This document shows positions 1-10,768 of a stretch of DNA of 64,000 nucleotides, piece after piece. Source of the DNA: an uncultured Eggerthella sp. (GTDB taxonomy: Bacteria; Actinomycetota; Coriobacteriia; Coriobacteriales; Eggerthellaceae); NCBI GenBank assembly GCA_900553605.1, contig USDX01000010.1, forward strand, positions 1-64,000, read 5' to 3'. The first letter of the stretch is position 1; each line of letters opens with the position of its first letter. Made by a program: the position numbers and the translations under genes. The notes below the pieces were generated by a model that searched no databases, was not told the origin of the DNA, and saw only the letters and a list, made by a program, of their open reading frames with translations.

Positions 1-7
1 TATACGG

Positions 8-100
8 TGGCGGAGAGCTGGGGATTCGAACCCCAGATACGCTTTTGGCGTATACACGATTTCCAATCGTGCTCCTTAAGCCAGACTCGGACATCTCTCC
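8..100 (-). tRNA. tRNA-Ser (anticodon GGA)
   Basis: Read on the minus strand this folds as a class II tRNA of 93 nt with a long variable arm, which is typical of serine tRNAs. The anticodon loop reads TTGGAAA, giving GGA. The T-arm GGTTCGAATCC is intact. The 3' CCA is encoded (bases 10 down to 8). The acceptor stem GGAGAG pairs with CTCTCC. Confidence 0.95.
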
Positions 101-145
101 AGCTGCAGCGCTTCCCGCGCATGCAAGGATGTACTTTACACCATC

Positions 146-940
146 TTAGTACCGGCTGACAAGAGAAAAATAGCCATCTTCTGACAAGATTTTTAAAGGA
201 ACGTCAAAAAGGTCGGAAACACACTCGGTAGTAAGGGCTTCTTCCTTGGGCTTGTCCCCATAAAGCTTGCCGTCTTTGATCATTACCACACGCTTGATTT
301 CGGGAATGATGTCTTCAGGATAGTGCGTAACCAAAATAATCGACTTGCCAGCAGCAACCAAATCGCGCATTGCCTTGCGAACGAAATACATGCCTTCTGG
401 ATCAAGCGCGGTAGTTGGCTCATCGAATACCAATACCTCAGGATCATGAACAAGCGCACGGGCAATAAGCACGCGACGAGCCTGACCAGAAGACATTGTC
501 ATGATGTCTCGATCGGCATGCTCTTTCATTCCCAGGAATTCCAGAGCACGTAAAGCCTTTTCCTTTCCTGCCTCGGTCATGTTGTGACGGCGGGGAACAC
601 CAAGAACGCCGAACAGTCCGCCGTACACCACATCAAGGGCCGGAAGATGGACGGTTATCTGATCCTGCATCGTTGAAGAAACAATGCCCAAGCATTGCTT
701 AACCTCTTCGAGCGTGACCAACGACTTCCCCTTGAACAGCACCGGGGGCTCATCGCGATGAAGGGGGAACACTTCACGGGTTATGAGATGAATAAACGTC
801 GATTTGCCGGCGCCATTGGGACCAATAAGGGCAATGCTTTCGCCTTGCTGCAATGTGAAGTCCCCCACATTCAAGATCTCTTTTCCCTTACGGCGAACTA
901 CGGCGTCATGAAGCTCAATTAGAGGCGGTTTCGTTTCCAT
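146..940 (-). CDS. ABC transporter ATP-binding protein
   Basis: This 264-residue protein is a stand-alone ABC ATPase. It has a Walker A motif GPNGAGKS near residue 40, a signature-like stretch SSGQARR near 150, and Walker B VLVFDEPTTALDP followed by an H-loop (VTHYPED). The length and sequence style resemble YlmA/ModF-like cytoplasmic ATPases, but no permease gene lies beside it, so the substrate is unknown. The ATG at 940 is preceded by AGAAAGG at a good distance. It lies downstream of the PrsA-like gene on the same strand, with a hairpin between them, so co-transcription would need read-through. Confidence 0.85.
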   Translation of the reverse strand: METKPPLIELHDAVVRRKGKEILNVGDFTLQQGESIALIGPNGAGKSTFIHLITREVFPLHRDEPPVLFKGKSLVTLEEVKQCLGIVSSTMQDQITVHLPALDVVYGGLFGVLGVPRRHNMTEAGKEKALRALEFLGMKEHADRDIMTMSSGQARRVLIARALVHDPEVLVFDEPTTALDPEGMYFVRKAMRDLVAAGKSIILVTHYPEDIIPEIKRVVMIKDGKLYGDKPKEEALTTECVSDLFDVPLKILSEDGYFSLVSRY

Positions 941-962
941 TGCTTACCTTTCTAGATAAATC

Positions 963-988
963 AAGGCCACCTCATGCGAGGCGGCCTT
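963..988 (-). terminator. hairpin after the PrsA-like gene
   Basis: AAGGCC-A-CCTC and GAGG-C-GGCCTT form a stem with one mismatch and a 4-nt loop. On the minus strand it is followed by a weak T-rich stretch (TTGATTTAT). It sits between the lipoprotein gene and the ABC gene and may be a partial terminator. Confidence 0.5.
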
Positions 989-1011
989 GGGAAAGCCTGA
1001 TTAATTGGTTT

Positions 1012-2190
1012 TTACTGACCGGAATTCTCGGAATCCGAGCTCTGTTCATTGGAGGATTCCGACGAGCCCTCCGTAGCCGACGCATCGGCATTGGTGTCGG
1101 CAGAAGCCCCATCGTTAGAGTCATCGGAGTTATCGCTCGACGAATCGCTGTTGTCGTACTTGGTCATATCAAGGTTATAAGGAACATTCTCGGGCATATC
1201 GTTGTTCTGGATGTCTGCCTGAGCCTTATAGTTGCTGAACCAATCGGAATATGCCGTGGACTTGTTCTGGTCCTTCACGATGTTCGAAATGTAGTCAACG
1301 AATTCCTGAGGATATGCGGAGAGGCTAGTTGCCTTGCCATCGCAGGTGAACTCATCGGTGCATTTGATGATGTGAATGCCGTAATCGCTCGTTACCAAGC
1401 CAGACACCTGACCAACGGAAAGGCCGTCAAGGGCATCGGTGTAGTCGGTTACAAAGGAATTAATAGCGTCCCAGCCAACATTGCCGCCATCGGCCGCAGA
1501 GGCCGTGTCGGTGGAATACTGCTTGGCAGCTTCGGCGAAATCGAGCGTTCCGGCATTGATCTGATCGAGTACTTCCTGAGCCTTTTCGGTGTCACTCGAA
1601 GCGAACAAGATATGGGAGGACTTCTTAGCGCCATTGAACATGGTGTAGTACGTGTTCAGCATTTCAAGTACCTTTGAGTCATCAGCAGTAGCTGCGTCTC
1701 CCGCAACTGCATCTTCCAAGGCCTTATCAAGCAAGCCAGCCTCAACGGACTCGCGGTACTGATCCTCGGTCAAGCCAGCAGAGGAAAGAGCTTGTTTCCA
1801 AGCGTCATCGCTGTCGTAATTGGCCTTCATGTTGTTGATCTCGTCATCAACCTGAGACTGCTCGACCGTGATGCCCTTTTCGTCACACGCCTGCTTCTTC
1901 AGCTCGTTTTCAACGTAGTAATCGATCACCTGATCGCGAACCGTGGCGGGATCAAAGGAATTCTCCTTCATCCAATTGCCCCAGTCGTCGTCGCTGGTGA
2001 GGTCTGAGCTAGTGCGGAAGTCCTGAATGTACTTAGTGATGGTGTCTTCCTGAATCTCAGCACCATTTACCGTTGCCGCAACGCCGCCGGTATAGCCGTA
2101 ATTCGTGCCGCCACAACCAACCAGGGCAATGCAGCAGGCAGCGGATACGCCGACAACAGAAATCTTGCGAAGAAGAGCTCCGTGCTTCAT
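1012..2190 (-). CDS. PrsA/parvulin-type foldase lipoprotein
   Basis: The predicted product is 392 residues. It starts MKHGALLRK, followed by a hydrophobic segment and a lipobox (ALVGC), so it should be exported and lipidated. An N-terminal SurA-like helical domain follows. A PpiC/rotamase domain occupies about residues 190-290 (SHILFASSDTEKAQEVL, DGGNVGWD and YGIHIIK are typical). Such proteins fold exported proteins outside the membrane. The last ~45 residues are a Ser/Asp/Asn-rich low-complexity tail, probably a wall-spanning or flexible linker. I chose the ATG at 2190, not the upstream one at 2247, because AAGGAA precedes it and the signal peptide then begins correctly. Confidence 0.85.
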   Translation of the reverse strand: MKHGALLRKISVVGVSAACCIALVGCGGTNYGYTGGVAATVNGAEIQEDTITKYIQDFRTSSDLTSDDDWGNWMKENSFDPATVRDQVIDYYVENELKKQACDEKGITVEQSQVDDEINNMKANYDSDDAWKQALSSAGLTEDQYRESVEAGLLDKALEDAVAGDAATADDSKVLEMLNTYYTMFNGAKKSSHILFASSDTEKAQEVLDQINAGTLDFAEAAKQYSTDTASAADGGNVGWDAINSFVTDYTDALDGLSVGQVSGLVTSDYGIHIIKCTDEFTCDGKATSLSAYPQEFVDYISNIVKDQNKSTAYSDWFSNYKAQADIQNNDMPENVPYNLDMTKYDNSDSSSDNSDDSNDGASADTNADASATEGSSESSNEQSSDSENSGQ

Positions 2191-2444
2191 GTATGTTCCT
2201 TTTTTCCTACGGTACAAAACGAGATCACACCCGATGAGCAGGTGCAACGCATGCTATTTTTGCACAACGTCAATTTCGTGATTTCGTTCGCACAATTTGC
2301 CCACGTATCACCGCTGTTTAATCACACCCCCTCCATAAAAGACGCTTCCTTTAACGAGGTCGGCAAACGGGGATAGCCCTGGCGCCCAAAATTCCCGAGC
2401 AGCGTGCCAACCACTCCGAAGTACCCAATCCCGATGCAGCGCTC

Positions 2445-2460
2445 TGTTTCACGTGAAACG
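2445..2460. promoter_or_regulatory. parS: parS site (15/16)
   Basis: TGTTTCACGTGAAACG differs from the consensus TGTTTCACGTGAAACA only at the last base. It lies in the intergenic region ~14 kb to the left of the likely origin and is the outermost left site in the window. It should bind the ParB encoded at 21994-23265. Confidence 0.85.
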
Positions 2461-2525
2461 AAATGTTTTGCACTCCACCCAGATAATTCGCTTCTTTATC
2501 GCAGGGTCATGCAGCTCCCCGTTGT

Positions 2526-2711
2526 GAAAACAAAAATCTCGGCTTTCTTGCAACTTTTTTGCGATTAGGGACTCCTTTCTTTATCCGCAAAGCAAAAAGG
2601 GACCGTTTCGCGGCTGATTTGCTGCGATTTCGGACCGCGATTTGCGCCTTGGCGCCCTGCGACAATCCCTAATCGCAAAAAAGTTGCAGCTCGGGCCATA
2701 TTTTTGTTTTC
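2526..2711. repeat. ~186-bp inverted-repeat element, copy 1
   Basis: The two 46-nt arms (2526-2571 and 2666-2711) match at the outer 12 bases (GAAAACAAAAAT) and the inner 22 (from GCAACTTTTTTGCG to TTAGGGA), with a 12-nt divergent stretch between them. The interior is unrelated and G+C-rich. A second copy with the same arm sequence is at 41259-41442. There is no transposase gene and no clear target duplication. Confidence 0.85.
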
Positions 2712-2864
2712 AGGCCCTTGGGACAGCCCCGGGATGACGCTATAGGCAGAAATCCCCAAGAATGGCGACTCGGAACAACCCTGTATAGCACCAGGAGCAG
2801 AGCAGTCCAGGCGAGGCACATCTTTATCTGATCGCTTCTTATTGCAGGCGGTGCTTAAAACCAG

Positions 2865-2895
2865 AAAGGCTGGACGATAAATCGTCCAGCCTTTT
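2865..2895. terminator. palindromic terminator downstream of typA
   Basis: A nearly perfect palindrome, with arm AAAGGCTGGACGAT and its complement, ends in T-runs on both strands. It lies 80 bases after the typA stop on the minus strand. Confidence 0.8.
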
Positions 2896-2974
2896 AGTTA
2901 ATCAGTCTTTTTGACTTATTTCTTTCCAGGAAACTCCACCTATGCAAGAAGAAGCCAAACTGAAAGAAACTGAT

Positions 2975-4789
2975 TTATTTATTCTTTGCTTCCTTACGGC
3001 GCTGAGTAGCGGAAAGGGTGCGCTTGCGGAGACGGATAGACTGAGGCGTTACCTCTACCAGCTCGTCGTCTTCGATGTATTCAAGCGCCTCTTCGAGCGT
3101 AAACGTGATAGGAGGCGTAAGGGAGATAGCCTTATCGGCGCCAGAAGAGCGCTGGTTACCCAGCTGCTTAGCCTTGGCAACGTTTACCACCATGTCGCCT
3201 TCCTTGGCGGATTCGCCAACGATCATGCCTTCATAGCAATCCTCGCCCGGACCAACGAACAGCTTGCCGCGCTCCTGCAAAGTATCAAGAGCGTATGCAA
3301 CCGACTTCTCTGTCGCCATGGCAATCATGCAGCCATTCTTGCGGCCAATCATCTCTCCGGAATAAGGACCGTATTCACGGAAGTGATGGAACAGCACCGC
3401 TTCGCCGTGGCTTACATTCAGAATCTTGGTCTTCAGGCCCATGGTGCCGCGGGAAGGGATGGCAAACGTAAGGTGCGTCATGGTTTCGTCAGACACCATG
3501 TCTTCCATGATGCCGCCTGCCGTGCCCATAACCTCAATCGCCTTACCAGAATAGTCGTTGGGAACGTCGATAGTGGCTTCCTCGATAGGTTCGAGCTTGT
3601 TGCCAGCCTCGTCTTCCTTGTAAACAACCTGAGGACGACCAACCTGGAATTCGAAACCTTCGCGGCGCATGGTTTCCATAAGAACGGAAAGATGAAGAAC
3701 GCCACGACCGGCAACGCGAACGCCCGACTTATCTTCGGTTTCCTCGATACGCATGGAGATGTTGCTCTCCTTTTCACGCATCAGGCGCTCCTTCAGCTGG
3801 CGAGCGCCAACAATATCGCCCTCTCGACCAACCAAGGGGCTCGTGGAAGCCTCAAACACAACAGCCATGGTGGGTTCCTCAACGGCCAAAGGCTCCATCT
3901 CAACAGGATTCTCAGGGTCGGTGATAACATCGCCGATGTCAGTCTGCTCCACGCCGATAACAGCCACGATATCGCCTGCGCTGGCCTCGGGGACCTCGGC
4001 CTTACCAAGGTTCTCGAAGGTGTATACCTTGCGAATCTGCGCGTTGTAGCGGTTACCGTCAGGCTGGATTACCAGAACCTGCTCTTTTTCATGAATGGTA
4101 CCGCTCTGCAAACGACCAATACCGATACGTCCCTCATAGCTGCTGTGGTCAACCGTGCAGACCTGAAGGGCAACAGGACCTTCAACATCTACGTCAGGGC
4201 AGGGGATTTCCTTCAGGATGGTATCCAGCAGGGGAATCATATCCATGTTGCCATCATTGACGTCGTAGCGTGCGTAACCGTTGACTGCGGAAGCGTAAAC
4301 TACAGGGAAATCGAGCTGCTCATCGCTTGCGCCCAACTCAACCATCAAGTCGAATACCTTGTCAACAGCAGCATCGGGGTTAGCGTTGGGGCGGTCGATC
4401 TTGTTAACCACAACAACGATGCGCAAACCACGCTCAAGGGCGTGAGAAAGAACGAAACGGGTCTGAGGCTTGGGGCCTTCATAAGCATCAACAATAAGCA
4501 ATGCGCCGTCTGCCATATTGAGAACACGCTCTACCTCGCCACCGAAGTCGGCATGGCCGGGGGTATCGATAACGTTGATCTTGGTGTCCTTGTAGTGAAT
4601 GGAGATGTTCTTTGAGAGAATGGTGATGCCGCGCTCGCGCTCCTGATCGTTTGAGTCGAGCACGCGCTCAGCGACTTCCTGGTTTTCGCGGAATACGTGC
4701 GAGGACCAGAGCAGGCGGTCGACCAGGGTGGTTTTACCATGGTCAACGTGCGCAATGATTGCCACATTGCGGATGTTTTCCTGTTTCAT
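2975..4789 (-). CDS. typA: ribosome-associated translational GTPase TypA/BipA
   Basis: This 604-residue protein matches the full length of TypA/BipA. The GTPase motifs are intact: G1 AHVDHGKTT (residues 13-21), the switch region RERGITI, G3 DTPGHADFGG, and G4 NKIDRP. Domain II, the EF-G-like domains III and V and the BipA-specific C-terminal part follow. The family binds the ribosome and helps assembly and stress or cold adaptation. The ATG at 4789 has AAGGAAG upstream. It appears to be a single-gene unit, flanked by terminators. Confidence 0.95.
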   Translation of the reverse strand: MKQENIRNVAIIAHVDHGKTTLVDRLLWSSHVFRENQEVAERVLDSNDQERERGITILSKNISIHYKDTKINVIDTPGHADFGGEVERVLNMADGALLIVDAYEGPKPQTRFVLSHALERGLRIVVVVNKIDRPNANPDAAVDKVFDLMVELGASDEQLDFPVVYASAVNGYARYDVNDGNMDMIPLLDTILKEIPCPDVDVEGPVALQVCTVDHSSYEGRIGIGRLQSGTIHEKEQVLVIQPDGNRYNAQIRKVYTFENLGKAEVPEASAGDIVAVIGVEQTDIGDVITDPENPVEMEPLAVEEPTMAVVFEASTSPLVGREGDIVGARQLKERLMREKESNISMRIEETEDKSGVRVAGRGVLHLSVLMETMRREGFEFQVGRPQVVYKEDEAGNKLEPIEEATIDVPNDYSGKAIEVMGTAGGIMEDMVSDETMTHLTFAIPSRGTMGLKTKILNVSHGEAVLFHHFREYGPYSGEMIGRKNGCMIAMATEKSVAYALDTLQERGKLFVGPGEDCYEGMIVGESAKEGDMVVNVAKAKQLGNQRSSGADKAISLTPPITFTLEEALEYIEDDELVEVTPQSIRLRKRTLSATQRRKEAKNK

Positions 4790-4889
4790 CTACTTCTTCC
4801 TTCTTAAAGACGTTGTCTTGTTAACCCATAAGCGGTAAAAGCTTACCAGCGCGAATAAGCCCAAGCAGGGCAGACCGGTCGCTCTACAC

Positions 4890-4919
4890 AAAAAAGAAGC
4901 CGTCCATTCGGACGGCTTC
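4890..4919 (-). terminator. Rho-independent terminator of the tRNA-Ile/tRNA-Ala unit
   Basis: The stem GAAGCCGTCC/GGACGGCTTC with loop ATTC is followed on the minus strand by six Ts. It ends the two-tRNA transcript. Confidence 0.92.
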
Positions 4920-4928
4920 GAAAATTCG

Positions 4929-5004
4929 TGGTGGAGCATAAGGGGATCGAACCCTTGACCTCAGGCTTGCAAAGCCCGCGCTCTCCCAGCTGAGCTAATG
5001 CCCC
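4929..5004 (-). tRNA. tRNA-Ala (anticodon TGC)
   Basis: This 76-nt minus-strand tRNA has acceptor GGGGCAT/ATGCTCC, anticodon loop TTTGCAA (TGC), and T-arm GGTTCGATCC. The 3' CCA is encoded. It follows tRNA-Ile in one transcript, the pair normally found inside rRNA operons, but no rRNA gene is next to it here. Confidence 0.96.
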
Positions 5005-5032
5005 ACGTAGGTTATGTGCGATTTCGTTATCA

Positions 5033-5076
5033 ATAAACGCTCCACCGGCAAACTCGGCTCACGGTGGAGCGTTTAT
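5033..5076. repeat. 15-bp stem hairpin between tRNA-Ile and tRNA-Ala
   Basis: ATAAACGCTCCACCG (5033-5047) pairs perfectly with 5062-5076 around a 14-nt loop. It sits in the spacer of the tRNA pair. It may be a processing signal or a partial terminator, since only a short T stretch follows on the minus strand. Confidence 0.75.
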
Positions 5077-5086
5077 CAGTAAAAAA

Positions 5087-5163
<77 letters not shown>

Positions 5164-5179
5164 GAAATCGCGCTCAATT

Positions 5180-5208
5180 AATATACTTCCTACCCCCATA
5201 TGGGTCAA
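5180..5208 (-). promoter_or_regulatory. promoter of the tRNA-Ile/tRNA-Ala unit
   Basis: On the minus strand TTGACC (5208-5203) and TATATT (5185-5180) are separated by exactly 17 bases. The tRNA 5' end is 16 bases beyond the -10 box. This is a good match to a housekeeping sigma promoter. Confidence 0.85.
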
Positions 5209-5413
5209 GAAGAATTTTGCATTTTCTTAAAAAAGTTTTTGCCAACATTTCCATTGACTGGTTTCTTTTCAAATAGCACCAGGTCAGGATAGTATTTTTA
5301 ATTCCAACAGCAAAACAAATTATTTCAAAAAATGACGGCAACACCGCCACTTCGGAAGAAAAAGCGCCCTCTTCTTGGATAATTCCTTGCTTCAAATTAG
5401 TGAAAATAATTTT

Positions 5414-5448
5414 GAAAAAAATTGGGACCCAGAGCTTCTGGGTCCCAA
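5414..5448 (-). terminator. gyrA terminator
   Basis: The stem TTGGGACCCAG/CTGGGTCCCAA has a 5-nt loop and is followed on the minus strand by seven Ts. It sits 25 bases after the gyrA stop. The A+T-rich stretch between here and the tRNA promoter shows no gene. Confidence 0.93.
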
Positions 5449-5472
5449 CATCGAGAATATCAGTACTTACTA

Positions 5473-8001
5473 CTACTCTTCATCGAGCAGGCTTGCCTGA
5501 TCTTTATGGGTGGCAGGCGCCGCCTTGGAAGATTTCTTTTCGGTTGTAGTGGAAGTAGCCACAGCAGAAACCTTGTCCTTGCCGGCAACATTCATCACAT
5601 GAACGCCCTGAGTGGAGCGTCCCAGCTGCGACACGCCGGAAACCGGTGTGCGAACCACTACGCCCTCTTCGGTGATGATCATGATCTCGTCGTCTTCCTC
5701 GACGATTTTCATGGCCGAGAGCAAGCCCTTCTTGGCTGTCATGGTGATAGTGTACACACCTTGGCCTCCACGGTGGTGGGAAGGATATTCCTCTACCGGA
5801 GTGCGCTTGCCATAGCCGAGCTCGGTGATAACCAAGAGTTCGGTTCCCGGTCGCGCTATCTCCATACCGAGCACGCGAGCGTCGGCGTTAACCGTCATAC
5901 CGCGCACGCCCATGGTGTCACGACCCATGGCACGAACCTCGGATTCGTCCCACATAATGGCCTTGCCTGCAGAGGAGACCATCATGACCTTTTCGCCTTC
6001 GGCAACGCGCTGAACGCTGATAAGCGTGTCGTTTTCCTTCAGGTTGATCGCGATCAAGCCGTCTCGGCGCGTACGGTCGTAGAGCTTCATGGAAGTTTTC
6101 TTAACCATGCCGGACGAAGTCGCAAACATCAGGTACTCGTCTTCGGGGAAATCCTTGGTGGCGATAACCGCAGCGATGGTTTCACCCTTTTCCAAGGGCA
6201 GAACATTCACGATTGCGGTTCCTCGAGCATGACGAGACGCCTCGGGAATCTCGTAGGCCTTCAAACGGTATACACGTCCGCGAGAAGAGAAGAACAGTAG
6301 ATAAGCATGGGTTGAGGAAATGAAGAGATGCTCGACGAAGTCGGCCTCTTTCAAATTCACTCCTTGCATGCCCTTACCGCCGCGCTTCTGCTGGCGATAC
6401 GTAGCCACAGGAAGACGCTTCACGTAGCCAGCCTTGGTTACTGTGATGGCAACCTCTTCTTCAGCAATAAGGTCTTCTACGTCGAGATCCTTCGCCTCGT
6501 CGGTAATCTTGGTGATACGAGCGGAGCTGTATTTTTCCTTGATCTCGGTAAGCTCTTCCTTGATCACCTGTTTCACCAGGTCTTTATCGGAAAGCAAACG
6601 CTTGTAGTAATCAATCTTCTCGCGCAGCTCCTTCAATTCAGCTTCGATCTTCTCGCGTTCCAAGCCGGTCAGGCGACGCAACTTCATTTCGAGGATTGCT
6701 TCGCTCTGCTTTTCGGAAAGCTTGAAGCGCTCCATCAACACGTCTTTCGCTTCGCGATCGGTGTTGGACGAACGAATGATCTGGATTACCTCGTCGATAT
6801 TGTCGAGAGCAATCACGAAGCCTTCCAAGATATGGGCGCGGGCCTCTGCTTTGGCCAAGTCGTAGCGCGTGCGACGCTCCACAACCTCTTCCTGATGCAG
6901 GATGTAGTAGTGGAGGATTTCTTTCAGGGACAATACACGAGGAACACCATTAACCAGAGCCAGCATATTGCAGCCGAAACCAACCTGCAGCTGGGTATGC
7001 TTGTACAGCTTGTTCAGCACAACCTGAGGAATAGCGTTCTGCTTCAGCTCGATAATGATGTCGATGCCGTGGCGGTCAGCGCCGTCATGAACGTTTGAAA
7101 CCTCAGGAAGCTTCTTGTCGCGAATCAGATCGGCAATCTTCTTCAAGAGATTAGTACGGTTCACCTGATAGGGAATCTCGGAAACAACGATGGAATGCTT
7201 GCCGTTCTTGCCCTCTTCGATGCGGCACTTCGAGCGAATGGTAAGGCTTCCTTTTCCTGTCTCATAAGCATCGCGGATGCCCTTGCGGCCCATGATGATG
7301 CCTCCCGTAGGGAAGTCCGGGCCGGGGAGAACCTTCATCAGGTCGTCAACCGTGCAATCAGGATTGTCGATCATCATGCAGGTTGCGTCGATTGCCTCGC
7401 CAAGATTATGCGGGGGAATGTTCGTCGCCATACCAACAGCAATGCCCGAAGAACCGTTTACCAACAGGTTCGGGAAGCGCGAAGGCAAGACGACGGGCTC
7501 CTGCAAGCTCTCGTCGTAGTTCGGCTGGAAATCTACCGTTTCCTTGTCAAGGTCACGCAGCAACTCCATTGCCGGCTTGTCCAAGCGAGCCTCGGTGTAA
7601 CGCATTGCAGCTGCCGAGTCGCCGTCGATCGAACCAAAGTTGCCGTGGCCGTCAACCAGCGGAACACGCATGGAGAATGGCTGCGCCAAACGAACCATGG
7701 TGTCGTATACCGCAGAGTCGCCATGCGGGTGATACTTACCAATTACGTCACCAACGGTACGAGCGGACTTGGCATGGGGACGCTTTGGGGTGATGCCGCT
7801 TTCATTCATCGCATACAGAATGCGGCGATGAACAGGCTTCAAGCCGTCGCGAACATCGGGAAGCGCGCGCGAAACAATAACGCTCATCGAATACTCGAGG
7901 AACGACGTGCGCATCTCTTTGCTGAGCTCAGCAGGAAGAACGTTTGCTGCAGCAGCTTGCTGCTCGTCCTTCTTGTCTGTCTCGTTCTTATCTTCTGCCA
8001 C
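5473..8001 (-). CDS. gyrA: DNA gyrase subunit A
   Basis: The product is 842 residues from the GTG at 8001. It contains the breakage-reunion domain (SRALPDVRDGLKPVHRR; catalytic Tyr in AMRYTEARL) and a six-bladed C-terminal domain with the GyrA box QKRGGKG. With GyrB it introduces negative supercoils. The frame extends upstream to an ATG at 8046 (MFHVKH), but those codons are the parS site at 8030-8045. The GTG is preceded by AGAAGGAG at ideal spacing, so I prefer it. The C-terminus carries an Ala/Lys/Ser-rich tail. It is transcribed after gyrB. Confidence 0.96.
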   Translation of the reverse strand: MAEDKNETDKKDEQQAAAANVLPAELSKEMRTSFLEYSMSVIVSRALPDVRDGLKPVHRRILYAMNESGITPKRPHAKSARTVGDVIGKYHPHGDSAVYDTMVRLAQPFSMRVPLVDGHGNFGSIDGDSAAAMRYTEARLDKPAMELLRDLDKETVDFQPNYDESLQEPVVLPSRFPNLLVNGSSGIAVGMATNIPPHNLGEAIDATCMMIDNPDCTVDDLMKVLPGPDFPTGGIIMGRKGIRDAYETGKGSLTIRSKCRIEEGKNGKHSIVVSEIPYQVNRTNLLKKIADLIRDKKLPEVSNVHDGADRHGIDIIIELKQNAIPQVVLNKLYKHTQLQVGFGCNMLALVNGVPRVLSLKEILHYYILHQEEVVERRTRYDLAKAEARAHILEGFVIALDNIDEVIQIIRSSNTDREAKDVLMERFKLSEKQSEAILEMKLRRLTGLEREKIEAELKELREKIDYYKRLLSDKDLVKQVIKEELTEIKEKYSSARITKITDEAKDLDVEDLIAEEEVAITVTKAGYVKRLPVATYRQQKRGGKGMQGVNLKEADFVEHLFISSTHAYLLFFSSRGRVYRLKAYEIPEASRHARGTAIVNVLPLEKGETIAAVIATKDFPEDEYLMFATSSGMVKKTSMKLYDRTRRDGLIAINLKENDTLISVQRVAEGEKVMMVSSAGKAIMWDESEVRAMGRDTMGVRGMTVNADARVLGMEIARPGTELLVITELGYGKRTPVEEYPSHHRGGQGVYTITMTAKKGLLSAMKIVEEDDEIMIITEEGVVVRTPVSGVSQLGRSTQGVHVMNVAGKDKVSAVATSTTTEKKSSKAAPATHKDQASLLDEE

Positions 8002-8029
8002 GAAGACTCCTTCTGTCTTGTTGCTTGAA

Positions 8030-8045
8030 TGTTTTACGTGAAACA
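8030..8045. promoter_or_regulatory. parS: parS site (15/16) between gyrB and gyrA
   Basis: TGTTTTACGTGAAACA has one mismatch to the parS consensus. It fills the short gyrB-gyrA gap and creates an apparent upstream ATG for gyrA. Confidence 0.8.
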
Positions 8046-8074
8046 CTTCGCCGGGTTCCTACCCGGCAACCCTC

Positions 8075-10009
<1,935 letters not shown>

Positions 10010-10175
10010 GTATTTCCTCCTCTTTCTGCTAGCTGATACGCCCAAAAGCGACGTATCGAGGGGATTTAGAACCTTATTATTATAGCAGAATAGGTAAGAT
10101 ACCTTGCCGCCTATTGGCGTCAGGGGGCATTCAGAGCGCTTCTACGGGTATAAAAGCTATCGTGTTAGGCATTTT

Positions 10176-10766
10176 TTATGAAGAAGACTCATTTCGACGC
10201 TTCTGAGCCGCCATAGCGCGTTGGAACGAGGCCCTCAAACGAGGATCCTCGATAGACGACGTCATCTCTTCAATTCGCGACGATTCCTCTTCACTAAGAT
10301 CTCGAACTTTAGGCTGGGCATCTGAGTTAGGAGGCTCGGCAAAGGGATGTTTCTCCTTGTACGGCCCCCTTGAGATACGAATCTCGAAGACATCTATGGT
10401 CGTGTTGAATCGATCGAGATACTCAAAGCGAAGCAACTCCCTGCGCGCATTCAGCTCGGCAGCACACGTTGAGTTGTCCAAATACACCACCAGATCGTAC
10501 GCTCCCTCAACCGCCTGGCTTTTGAGCAGATACACCGAATTGGTGTGCTTGAGAATAAAAGGGTCCACCAGTTCGGCAAACTGGGCATGGGTCTTTTCTA
10601 TTTTGCGTTGCACTAGAACGCGCTTCTTAACTTCCTCAGGCATCGACGAAGCAAAAGAAGAAAGCGAGGAAGAAACAGGGCGGAGGGAATTGTTTCGCTC
10701 GTTCATCGCAGCGATATAACGGCGAGGGTCACGCGACGACCCCCAATCGCTGTCGTATTCGACCAT
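10176..10766 (-). CDS. dciA: DciA-like protein (DUF721), helicase loader candidate
   Basis: This 196-residue protein has the DUF721/DciA pattern: a helical N-terminus and a ~75-residue core (residues ~70-140) with the YDLVVYLDNSTCAAEL strand and RRELLRF helix. In bacteria without DnaC/DnaI, DciA helps load the DnaB replicative helicase. Its place between recF and gyrB is the usual one. Its ATG lies 3 bases after the recF stop, so translation is probably coupled. The C-terminus is charged and probably disordered. Confidence 0.8.
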   Translation of the reverse strand: MVEYDSDWGSSRDPRRYIAAMNERNNSLRPVSSSLSSFASSMPEEVKKRVLVQRKIEKTHAQFAELVDPFILKHTNSVYLLKSQAVEGAYDLVVYLDNSTCAAELNARRELLRFEYLDRFNTTIDVFEIRISRGPYKEKHPFAEPPNSDAQPKVRDLSEEESSRIEEMTSSIEDPRLRASFQRAMAAQKRRNESSS

Positions 10767-10768
10767 AC

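Larger units (their letters stand above)
2191..2864. other. gene-free region with a parS site and an inverted-repeat element
   Basis: About 670 bases carry no convincing gene. They hold a near-perfect parS (2445-2460) and a ~186-bp inverted-repeat element (2526-2711), both listed separately. The open frame on the minus strand at 2565-2819 lies inside the repeat and has no ribosome-binding site. Confidence 0.7.

Noticed and set aside
2942..4615. 557-codon open frame opposite typA
   Set aside because: It is antisense to a clear TypA gene and has no family features; similar long antisense frames opposite gyrB, dnaK and clpB arise from codon bias.
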